In this document: positions 27,304 to 36,900 of the stretch, in pieces
Position numbering within the stretch: position 1 is the stretch's first letter
Layout: each line of letters starts with the position of its first letter
NCBI GenBank assembly: GCA_021463865.1
Contig: JAJTXY010000003.1
Location: 242,087-306,086, forward strand
DNA: 64,000 bases
Direction of reading: 5' to 3'
Origin: Anaerolineae bacterium
GTDB taxonomy: Bacteria > Chloroflexota > Anaerolineae > Aggregatilineales > J027
Made by a program: the position numbers and the translations under genes
Notes under the pieces: model-generated
What the model was told of the DNA's origin: nothing
What the model saw: the letters and a program-made list of their open reading frames with translations, nothing else
Databases searched by the model: none

Positions 27304-27329
27304 AGAATACCGTTTTTTGTCGGTCTTGG

Positions 27330-28877
27330 CTATTGTACGACAGAATCCGTAACGGTCAGACTGTACTCGCCTGTGGTGTAACCTGACTGCTCAGAATTAC
27401 GCACCACGACGATCCGATACTGCCCATTATTCGGGACAGTGAAACGAGTAATTGCGGCCCGATCCCCTGTATCCTCCACATAGGCTGAGGTGATGGTTTG
27501 TCCATTGGCATCACGGATTTCCAGCAAGGGAATGAGCGTGCCACTAGTACGCTCGACGGTAACATCAATGACCTCACCGCTGAGGCCTTCATATGTCCAA
27601 GCATCGGCCCAACGTGCGTTGGTTACCGAGCCTGTTACGGGCGTACCTTTAGAAATCGCGCCAGTGAAGCCCTGCATGGTTTCGCTATCTTCACCTGCAC
27701 CTTGCAAGGCCACCACCATTTCATAACCACCAGTGGTTGAGCCAAATTTTTCATCGGCACGGAACACACGTACCGTGAACGTCCCTGCCACATCAAAAGC
27801 ATAGTTTTCGATGGTTGCTTGGGCATAGGAATAATCTTCATAGGCTGTGTACAGTTCTTGGCCGCTACCACCCAAAATGACAAAACGAGGAATGAGATTG
27901 CCACTGGTACGGGTCATAGTGATGGACACGCGATCAGTTGAAGCTGGCGTGAGTACCCAATCTTGATACCAAATGGCATTGGTCAACTCCCCGGAGACCG
28001 ATTCATCGTAGGTGATTGTGCCGGGGGTGTTGCCCGACAAAATCGGATTGTCATCACCAGAGCCAAGCAAAGTGACCGTCAGGTTATATCCACCCACTGT
28101 TAAGCCATCAAATCCATTATTGCGGCTGACGACCACACTATATTGCCCCGGTCCCGGCAGTTCCGTCTCCTGAATGACGGCAGCATCATACGCATCGTTG
28201 TTGTAGCCATAGCCACCGGACAGCACCTCGCCGTTGGCATCCAGCACCTCTACATAAGGAACATACGTACCGCTGGTACGTTCAACCCGTACACCGATCA
28301 CGTCGGCTCCGCCCGCTTGTAATGTATAAACATTGCGCCAGCGATTGGGGGTCACATTACCCTGTACCGGGGCGTCATAGGTGACTTCACCAACGGGGGT
28401 CACATTATTGGCAAAATCCTCCGCAGTGGCAAATAGACTGACATTGAGCGAATAGGTGCCAGTCGTTGTCCCAGAGTCCTCATATTGGCGAAACACACGT
28501 ACCTGATAGCTTCCGGCAGTGGGGAGAGTGAAACTGTCAATCTGAGAACCCGATTGAGTGTCATTCGGGCCATAGCTATAGGCTACTTCCGTACCCGAGG
28601 CATCGAATATAGACACCATTGGCACGAGATTGCCTCCGGTACGTTCAACCACGACCCCAATTCGGTCTGCCGAAGCCGCTTCTAATGTCCAAAACTGCTC
28701 AAAGGCTTCAGCCGTAATTTCGCCCGTCACTTCAGTTCCATAGGTCAGCGTATTGTCCCCATCTTGAGTGGGGTGTGAATGGATCGGATAATTTTCAGAG
28801 GCCAAAACAGCCGAAGGCAACGCCATTACTAATAACAAACTCAAGCAGATCAGTCGAAACGTCAATTTGGATTTCAC
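27330..28877 (-). CDS. Secreted protein of four PPC-like beta-sandwich repeats
   Basis: 515 residues: a signal peptide (about 1-26, cleavage near VLAS-EN) and four repeats of about 115 residues (near 40-150, 160-275, 280-395 and 400-512). Each contains a V.V.RTSG/TGG.L.P...I.D..G core and ends with a (G)SYQVRVFR-like strand and a TTG.Y.L.V stretch. This is the pattern of bacterial pre-peptidase C-terminal (PPC) domains, usually appended to secreted proteases, but no catalytic domain is present. Probably an exported adhesive or scaffold protein. Confidence 0.75.
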   Translation of the reverse strand: MKSKLTFRLICLSLLLVMALPSAVLASENYPIHSHPTQDGDNTLTYGTEVTGEITAEAFEQFWTLEAASADRIGVVVERTGGNLVPMVSIFDASGTEVAYSYGPNDTQSGSQIDSFTLPTAGSYQVRVFRQYEDSGTTTGTYSLNVSLFATAEDFANNVTPVGEVTYDAPVQGNVTPNRWRNVYTLQAGGADVIGVRVERTSGTYVPYVEVLDANGEVLSGGYGYNNDAYDAAVIQETELPGPGQYSVVVSRNNGFDGLTVGGYNLTVTLLGSGDDNPILSGNTPGTITYDESVSGELTNAIWYQDWVLTPASTDRVSITMTRTSGNLIPRFVILGGSGQELYTAYEDYSYAQATIENYAFDVAGTFTVRVFRADEKFGSTTGGYEMVVALQGAGEDSETMQGFTGAISKGTPVTGSVTNARWADAWTYEGLSGEVIDVTVERTSGTLIPLLEIRDANGQTITSAYVEDTGDRAAITRFTVPNNGQYRIVVVRNSEQSGYTTGEYSLTVTDSVVQ

Positions 28878-28980
28878 GCCTTATCTCTTTCTGAATGTAG
28901 CGTAAAGGTTAACTTGCAGCATTCATTGTAGGTGGGGTAGTGTGTGCAGCACAAGTGAAATCAATCTGTGAGAGGCACTT

Positions 28981-29643
28981 TCAATTAACCGAAAAAGAGA
29001 GTGCCATTGCCTGAAAAATGGCTTTATAGTCGTTAAAGTCAGCCGCTTGTGCGTCAAAAGTCAGGGTGTAAACCTCACTGCCAATTGAGAGGAGATATTG
29101 ATATTGTCGGTCAAGCGCCTGACTCGCTGTTGAGGAACTGTCTTGCCAGCGTGTTGCTTGCCCAACCGGAAGCTCGAATTCACGGCGGACAGCCTTGCCC
29201 ATTGGCAAATTGACCTCGCGCTCACTCAAAATCGGGATACCCCGCCGTTCCCAATCCTCTTTAGTGGTGGTTAAAAAAACCTCATAGGTAGACGGCAATG
29301 GTTCAGAATAAACGGTTGCCCATGCTGTCCCATCGCGTTTCATCAAAATCAGATGATAACCATTGCTTGTTGCCACGCCTGATAAAGCCAAAAACACATT
29401 GGCTACCGAGGTGTCGGACGCATTTAGTTGGGTAAACAGCGCGTCAATCTCACCTTGCACCGTTGGTACCAATAACCAATCGTTAGGCGGTGCGCCGATG
29501 CTCACATTGGTGGCTTGGAAGCTGACCCAATTGTCGGTGCTGGCTGGCTCAACATCTGTCTCTTGATCGTCTTTGGACGTGGAAAGTGAGCAGGCCATCG
29601 AGCTAACGAAAATCAGAATTATTCCCAGTAAAATATGTCGCAC
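28981..29643 (-). CDS. Lipoprotein of unknown function
   Basis: 220 residues from a GTG at 29643 with AGGA eight bases upstream. A signal peptide ends in the lipobox SSMAC, followed by an acidic linker and a compact domain with no recognised family. It is separated from the repeat protein by about 100 bases and may share its transcript. Confidence 0.7.
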   Translation of the reverse strand: MRHILLGIILIFVSSMACSLSTSKDDQETDVEPASTDNWVSFQATNVSIGAPPNDWLLVPTVQGEIDALFTQLNASDTSVANVFLALSGVATSNGYHLILMKRDGTAWATVYSEPLPSTYEVFLTTTKEDWERRGIPILSEREVNLPMGKAVRREFELPVGQATRWQDSSSTASQALDRQYQYLLSIGSEVYTLTFDAQAADFNDYKAIFQAMALSFSVN

Positions 29644-29718
29644 GATTTTTGTCCTATGCCTCAAAAAACAAAATTCCCCCAAGTATAATGAATTAGGTCA
29701 CTCGACAAAAGCGAGGCA

Positions 29719-29746
29719 TTGACACCCCCATCCCCTCCGCTATAAT
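29719..29746 (+). promoter_or_regulatory. Consensus sigma-70 promoter of the tRNA-Met gene
   Basis: TTGACA (29719-29724) and TATAAT (29741-29746), both exact consensus hexamers, are separated by 16 bases and end 12 bases before the tRNA. Confidence 0.9.
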
Positions 29747-29758
29747 ATTAAATATACT

Positions 29759-29830
29759 GGCGACGTAGCTCAATGGCAGAGCAGCGGACTCATAAGCCGT
29801 TGGTTACTGGTTCAAATCCAGTCGTCGCCA
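29759..29830 (+). tRNA. tRNA with CAT anticodon, probably elongator tRNA-Met
   Basis: Acceptor GGCGACG pairs with CGTCGCC, the D arm is GCTC/GAGC, the T arm ACTGG/CCAGT, and the anticodon loop CTCATAA gives CAT. The CCA tail is not encoded. The anticodon stem has an A-G mismatch next to the loop. CAT can also serve initiator Met or lysidine-modified Ile; the fully paired acceptor start argues against the initiator form. Confidence 0.92.
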
Positions 29831-29850
29831 CTCTCAATAAATTGATGTAC

Positions 29851-29879
29851 ACTCGCTTCAACGGCGAGTTTTTTGTTTT
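29851..29879 (+). terminator. Terminator after tRNA-Met
   Basis: Stem ACTCGC/GCGAGT with a seven-base loop, followed by TTTTTTGTTTT. It closes the single-tRNA transcript just before the next gene. Confidence 0.85.
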
Positions 29880-29894
29880 CTGGATACCCACCCT

Positions 29895-30920
29895 ATGACC
29901 ACTGCATTTTTTACCGATACCCGTTTTGCCCAACACACTCTACCCGGACACCCGGAACATGCCGGACGACTGACCGCCATTCAAAAACGACTGGAAGAAT
30001 CGGGCATTATCCAAGATTTTATGTTGATTGACCCCCGCGAAGCCACACCGGACGAAATTCAGCGCGTCCACACGACTGAGTATTTGGATGTGTTGCAATG
30101 GATTGCCTCGCAGGAACGCACGGTGGGGCTTGACCCTGATACCTATGTCCTGCCAGAGTCTTATGAACTGGCGCGAATTGCCGTCGGGGGATTACTCAAT
30201 GTAGTGGATGCCGTAATGGAAAAAGGGGCCGACAACGGCTATGCAGCGATTCGGCCTCCCGGTCATCATGCCACTCCGACACGCGGCATGGGATTTTGTC
30301 TGTTGAACAACATTGCGATTGCGGCGCGATATGCCCAAGCGAAATTTGGCCGAGTCGCTATCGTGGATTTTGATGTGCATCATGGCAATGGCACGCAGGA
30401 CGCTTTTTACGAAGACCCCTCCGTTTATTTCATTTCCTCTCACCAATCGCCGCTCTATCCCGGTTCTGGCAGTCTCTTAGAAATTGGCAGTGGCGCGGGG
30501 CATGGCTTTACGATGAATATTCCCCTCCCCGCAGGTGCTGGCGACGCGGCTTTTGAAACCCTGTATCAACGTCTGGTTTTGCCTGCGTTGGCGCGTTTTC
30601 AACCAGAATTGATATTAGTATCGGCTGGATTTGATGCCCATTGGCGCGACCCATTGGCAAATTTGCAGTTATCCCTACCGATGTTTGCCAATATGACCCG
30701 CTGGCTGATCCAAACGGCACAGGTGTTGTGCGAAGGACGGATTATCTTTGTGACCGAGGGGGGCTATGACCTTGAAGTGTTGAGTCATGCCAATTTAAAT
30801 CTCGGCTATGCGCTGTTGGGACAAGACAAGGTACAAGACCCCATCGGCAAGGCTAAACAGAATCCGCCGCTGGACAATGACTTATTGGAACAACTTCTGA
30901 ATAGGCACGAATTGGGCTGA
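29895..30920 (+). CDS. Histone deacetylase / acetoin utilisation family hydrolase
   Basis: 341 residues with the arginase-deacetylase motifs RPPGHHA (His124/His125), DFDVHHGNGT (zinc ligands Asp160 and His162), SAGFDAH (third ligand Asp) and EGGYD. Bacterial members deacetylate polyamines, small molecules or proteins such as acetyl-CoA synthetase. All catalytic residues are present. It is a single gene just after the tRNA terminator; the start ATG at 29895 gives the usual family length. Confidence 0.9.
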   Translation: MTTAFFTDTRFAQHTLPGHPEHAGRLTAIQKRLEESGIIQDFMLIDPREATPDEIQRVHTTEYLDVLQWIASQERTVGLDPDTYVLPESYELARIAVGGLLNVVDAVMEKGADNGYAAIRPPGHHATPTRGMGFCLLNNIAIAARYAQAKFGRVAIVDFDVHHGNGTQDAFYEDPSVYFISSHQSPLYPGSGSLLEIGSGAGHGFTMNIPLPAGAGDAAFETLYQRLVLPALARFQPELILVSAGFDAHWRDPLANLQLSLPMFANMTRWLIQTAQVLCEGRIIFVTEGGYDLEVLSHANLNLGYALLGQDKVQDPIGKAKQNPPLDNDLLEQLLNRHELG

Positions 30921-30930
30921 GAAACGATAA

Positions 30931-30954
30931 GGGCAGGTGTTGTGCTGCCTGCCC
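30931..30954. terminator. Hairpin between convergent genes
   Basis: A seven-base-pair GC-rich stem (GGGCAGG with CCTGCCC) and ten-base loop lie between the deacetylase stop and the giant kinase stop. There is no clear T-run, so it is a weak candidate. Confidence 0.45.
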
Positions 30955-30986
30955 CTAAAAATTAAATCTATCGGCTATCGCTAGAC

Positions 30987-33900
30987 TTAATCGCCAGCGG
31001 GTTCCTTCCGTCGTTCCAGCGGGATGCTGAAGCTAAAGGTTGTGCCTTTACCGATTTCACTTTCGACCCAAATATCTCCACCGTGCATCCCAATCAATTG
31101 GCGCGTGATGGCAAGCCCGAGGCCCGTACCACCAGCGCGACGAGTCGAGGATTGGTCGGCTTGACGGAAACGCTCGAAAATGATATTGAGTTTGTCTTGA
31201 GCAATCCCCATTCCCGTATCCGCTACTGAGATGATGACGGAGCCGTTTTCAAGCCGCGCTTTGGCCGTAATTGAACCTTGCTCGGTAAACTTAGCAGCGT
31301 TGGATAGTAGGTTGTTGACAATCTGTTGCAAACGAATGGGGTCGGCCTCAAATTGGTCGAGTTCACGTACTTCAGAGGTTACTTCAGAGCGCATCTCGAC
31401 GGGCTTATCCTTAACCAAAATCTGTGAGCTTTCCACAGCCTTTGCCAAGAATGACGGAATATCCACTGGCTCATATTCCAATTCCATCTGACCAGCTTCA
31501 ATCTTGGCAAGGTCGAGGATGTCATTGATGAGGCTCAACAGGAGTTTACCGCTTTGGTGAATGGAATGAACGTCCTCTTCCATTTCATCATTTAGTGGCC
31601 CGTCTAATCCGTCCAAAATGACTTCGGCATACCCAATAATCGAGTTTAGCGGGGTGCGAAGTTCATGGCTCATACTTGCCAAGAATTCGTTCTTTAGGCG
31701 GTCAAGTTCACGCAATTGCTCAGTCGCCCGCAACTGCTCGGCGTAGAGTTGTGCGTTCGAGAGTGCAACGGCCAATTGGCTTGCGACCACGAGCAGTGTA
31801 CGTACTTGCCCCGGATCAAAGAAACCGGGGGTGTTATGCTGTACGTCCAAAACCCCCATCAGGCGATCCCCAGCGAATACCGGAATGGCAACTTCAGCAC
31901 GGGTATAGGGGAGCAGCGGGTTGGGTAAATAGTTCGGGTCGAGGGCCACGTCTTCCGCGACCACTGGTTGCATAGTTCGACCAGCCCGTGCCACCAAACT
32001 GCGTTCGGCCCGTAAGGGGATACTGTGCTGCTGTTGCTTCATAATCTCACCCGCACGCCCCACACCTTCGCGGAGAACAAGGCGCTTGCCTTCCTCATCC
32101 ACAAGGTAGATCTGGGTGTGGTAGTACCCAAACGCTTGGGTCAACTGCTCGACCGTTTCCTTGAGCAGGGCTTCTTCTTGGAGCAAGGCACTCAACTGCT
32201 GACCGAGTTCATTTGCCAGACGCTCACGACGTTCCGCAACTTTCTGTTCGGTAACATCGCGGGCCACAAAATAGGTGGTTTGCTCATCCAAAATTGGAAT
32301 GGCATTCCACGAAATCCATTTATACGAACCATCTTTACATTGATAGCGATTTTCAAATGAAATCGTGGGGGTGCCTCGCTCCAATTCAGAAGTGTAGCCA
32401 TCTTGGGTTCGCTCGCGGTCTTCAGGATGGACAAATTCTATAAACGGTTTGCTGAACAATTCTTCGGTAGACCAACCCAAAGTTCTCGTCCATGCTGGAT
32501 TCAGGCTGTGGAAGTAGCCATCAAATCCAGCGCTACCAATCATGTCTGCCGAGAGGTTAAAGATACGGCTAACTTCGGCACGGGCCGCTTCCACGTTTTG
32601 GAAGGCACGTGCATTCGAAATGGCGGTTGCGATCTGGGAGGCCAGTGTTGCTAAGATCAGCACGTCCTGATCTTTGAAGCGATTTAGGACATCTGATTGA
32701 ATGTCAATAACACCAATAAGTTGATCACCGACAATCATCGGCAAGCAAATCTCGGAGCGCGTCTCTGGCAGGAAGGGGCTAGAGAGGAAGTAGGGTTCTT
32801 CCCGGACATTGTTCGCAATCATGCTGCGGCGTTCAATGGCAGCACGGGTGACAAGGCTCATTTCCTCATCAAGCCGAATCTTATACCCTTCGCGGGTATA
32901 TTGGCTAGTAGTACGACCATGAGTCGCTGCGAGTGTCAATTCCTGCCCCATCTCATCCGCTACAAAAATGTGGATATGATACAGATCAAAGGAGCGGGCC
33001 ATCTCCTCAGCGACTTGGGTAATCAATTGCTCAGGGTCTAGAATCGAGGTAATACCGACTCCCAATTCGTTCACCAGTGCCAATTCTTTTGCACGTTCGT
33101 CCGCGCTTTGGAAGGCTCGCGCATTTGCCACTGCGACTGCTAATTGAGAGGCCAGCGTGGATTGCACCTGCACGTCATCCGGACTGAAATAGTCAAGTTG
33201 ATCGCTTTGGACATCCAACACGCCGATAACTTGGCCGCCGACGATCATTGGCAGGGCCATCTCGGAGCGTGTATCGGGCAGCAGTGGATTGGGCAAGAAG
33301 TCTTCATTGAGAATCACGTCGTTCGCAATAACCGCCTCGGCACTGCGGGCAGCACGGGCAACAAGGCTGGTTGATTGATTGAGCGAAATAGTACGTCCCT
33401 CTGCCACCATACGTTTACCGACTTCACCAGCCCCAGCCGCCAGCACGAGATTTTGACCGGCCTCCTCTAACAAGTAGATATGGGCATGGTAAAGATTGAA
33501 CCGCTGCTTTGCCAAATTAGATACGGTGGATAGCAATTGGTTCACATCCAAGATTGTACTGGCCGCGATACCTACCTGCGCCACCGCTTCAATTTCAGCC
33601 GCACGTTTTGCCAGCGATGCCTCCGCTCGACGACGTTCCTCAAAGGCGCGAGCATTGGTCACAGCAACCGCCAATTGGGAGGCCAAAGCCGTCTGAATAT
33701 TGAGGTCTTCGTTGGAGAAACGGTTGATTTCGGCAGATTGTACGTCTAGCACCCCGATCACTTCACCAGCAACCATCATGGGGATTGCCATTTCAGAGCG
33801 TGTATCGGGTAGCAGTGGATTGGGCAAAAAGTCGGCGCTTCCGGTCACGTCGTTGGAAATCACACCTTCGGCACTACGGGCAGCAAGGGCCACCAAGCTG

Positions 33901-36900
33901 TGTGGATGCTGCAAAGCAATTCTGCGGCGTTCGGTCACCATGAGACGACCCACCTCGCCAGCACCTGCGGCCAATTGGAGATATTGGCGGTCATCATCCA
34001 AGAGATAGACGTGGGCGTGATAGAGATCGAAGCTCTCTTTGGTCAGGTCAGCCACCGTTTGCAGCAGTTCGGTTTGATCCAAGATCGTGGTGGCGATTGC
34101 GCTCAGATCGGACACCACTTCAAGTTCATTACCACGTTTTTCAGCGCGTTCAAACTGGCGCACGTTCGAGATAGATACACTCAATTGGTTCGCAATAATC
34201 AAGAGTGTAGCCACTTCTTCAGGGCTGAAGGCGTTGGGTTGGTTGTGCTGCACATCCAAAACCCCAATTAGGGATTGACCTTGATACAGTGGAATTGCCA
34301 CTTCACTTTGGGTATGGGGCAGTAACGGGTTGGGCAGGAAATTCGGGTCTTCGTGTACGTCATTGACGATAATTGGCTCAAGGGCGCGTGCCGAACGAGC
34401 TACCAAACTGCGTTCCGCATCCATTCCAATGCGATGGCGTTCACTCTTCATAAACGCCCCGGCCTCACCCAGCCCTTCCACTACTACCAAGCTGTCCGTG
34501 TCAGGCTCATAGGTGTAGATGTGGACGTGATAGTAGCCCAACATTTCGCTCAGACTGGTCACTGTTTGAGTGAACAAGTCTTCTGTACTGAGCAAGGCTG
34601 CCAATTGTTGACCTAATTCAGACGCCAATTGCTCACGTTGTTGAGTACGGATACGCTGCGTAATATCGCGGGAGAAACCGAGTACCGCAAAGGGCTGATT
34701 ATTTTCGTCCAGTAGCGGCAATTTCTGCGTATCCATAATATGAGTCGTGCCATCAGCAAAGATGACCACGTCGTATGGGTTATGAACGGCTTGCCCAGTC
34801 GTCAATACATAGTCGTCATCGGCACGGAAACCGCGAATACCCTTATCTGGATTGCCATAAATCAACTCTTCGGGAACACCAATTCCAGCATCGTCATTCC
34901 CGGTAACTTCCTCAATCGTCTTTCCTTGATCCTTCGCAAACCCTTCGTTCACCAAAAGGAAGCGATATTGACGATCTTTCACAAAAATCCAGTCGGGTGT
35001 GGTGTCCAACACGCTACGGAGGAGGGTGGCGTTACGCTCAATTTCGAGCAGCAACCGCTCACGCTCAGTGGTGTCAATCGCCAGTCCAATCGTCCCTGCC
35101 AGCGCACCCTGTTCATCATAGATTGGAGCGTAACGGGTTTCAAAAATGGTGTCTCCCGCTGCAATCGTAGCGACAAATGCCTCACCTTGTAGGGATCGTT
35201 GAACAGCTTCTACCGCAGTGGGATTATCCTTGTAGAGATCAAACACCGAGGTTCCTACCAATTGGCCCGGTGCGAAGCCCTGTTGCTGAACACCAGAGCC
35301 TTCATATAGTGTGAGTATGCCATTTTGGTCATATGAGAACAGAATAACGGGCACCGCGCCCAGCACGGTATTCAACTGGCGGGCGGTGCGTTGTGTTTCT
35401 TCAAACAAGCGACGCACCTCAACCAACGCGCTCAATTGAGATTGAAATACGTCGTAGTAGAGGATTTCTTGTTGTGAAAAACTGTGATATTCCGGCCATG
35501 CCAGCAAAATAATCCCGATGCTGCGCTGACCCGAGATGAGGGGGATACTCGCATACGCATGGGTATTCAATGATTTCAGCGCTTCAATGTAGTCTGGGGC
35601 AAAACCAAAGTTTGGATCGGTGATATCTGATATAAGCTGCGTCGCATTGGTATTGGTAGTGCTCGCGCCAAGATCTGCTAGGCTGAGTCGCGCTCCTATA
35701 GGAAGGGCAGTTAATTGTTCCGAATTGCTGAACGAGGCCATCAAATCAAGGAACTGTGGGTTTTTGCTGTCGAAATACAACAGACTGGAGCTTCCGGGAT
35801 GATTCTTGAGGATGGGACGGGCAAATGCCTCCAATAGCTCTTGTACGCTGCGAGAAGCAATCAAGGCACGCCCCGTATCGTAAATCAACTGATTTTGGGC
35901 TTCAGCCTCGCGTCGTTCCAAACTCAAGGACAGTTGGTTGGCGATATTTTCGGCGAGTAGGACTTCCTCATTCGTGAAGAAGTGCAGGTTAGTATTGTAG
36001 TTGAGGAAGATCACGCCGATAGCCGCATTGCCGATGACCAGCGGAATGACCATAACCGATTTGACGCCGAGGGTCTCCAAAATTGTCGCGGGGAAATTCG
36101 GATAGGTACGGGCATTGTTCACCGTGACGACTTTGCGTGTTTCGATGGCCTCTAAGCCATGAGGATAGGATTCGGCGGGGTCTTGGAAACTCTTTGCCAA
36201 TTGGGTGGTCATTCCAGTACCAGCACCCACCACACCCTGCCATAGCCGTCGCTCACGATTGTAAGCCGAATAGAGGCTGTTGTCTGAGCCAAGTATTTCG
36301 ATCATGACCCGCAGGACGTTTTCGAGAGCTTCTTCGTCATTTAACGTGGAGCGTAGGAACTCATTGATGATGTTGACGGCTTGGGCGTCTTTCAAACGGC
36401 GCTGTGTCGCTTCAAATTGGCGCACGTTGTTGATAGCAACCGCCAACTGGTCGCCGAGTGTGGTCAACACACGAACATCTTCGTCTGTAAAGCGATTGAT
36501 AACAGAGTCTTGGACGTCTAACACCCCGATTACAACATCACCAGCCACCATCGGAAGCGCCAACTCGGACTTGGTTGCAGGCAAAAGTGGGTTCGGCAAA
36601 AAGTCGGGGGCATCGGCAACGTTGTTAGATACCACCCCGCGCCGGGTACGGGCCGCACGCGCCACCAAACTGAATTCCTGTTTGAGTGGAATACGGTGAC
36701 CACTTGCTTTCATTACTTTACCCGGTTCACCTGCACCCGCCGCCAAGACCAAGAAACTTTGGTCGGGGCTTAGGAGGTAAATATGGGCATGATAGAGCCG
36801 AAATTCATTCTTGGTAAGTTCGGCAACTGTGTGGAGGAGGGAGTCCAAATCTTGAATGGACGCTGCCGTTGCACTCACTTGGGCCACAATCGCCAACTCA

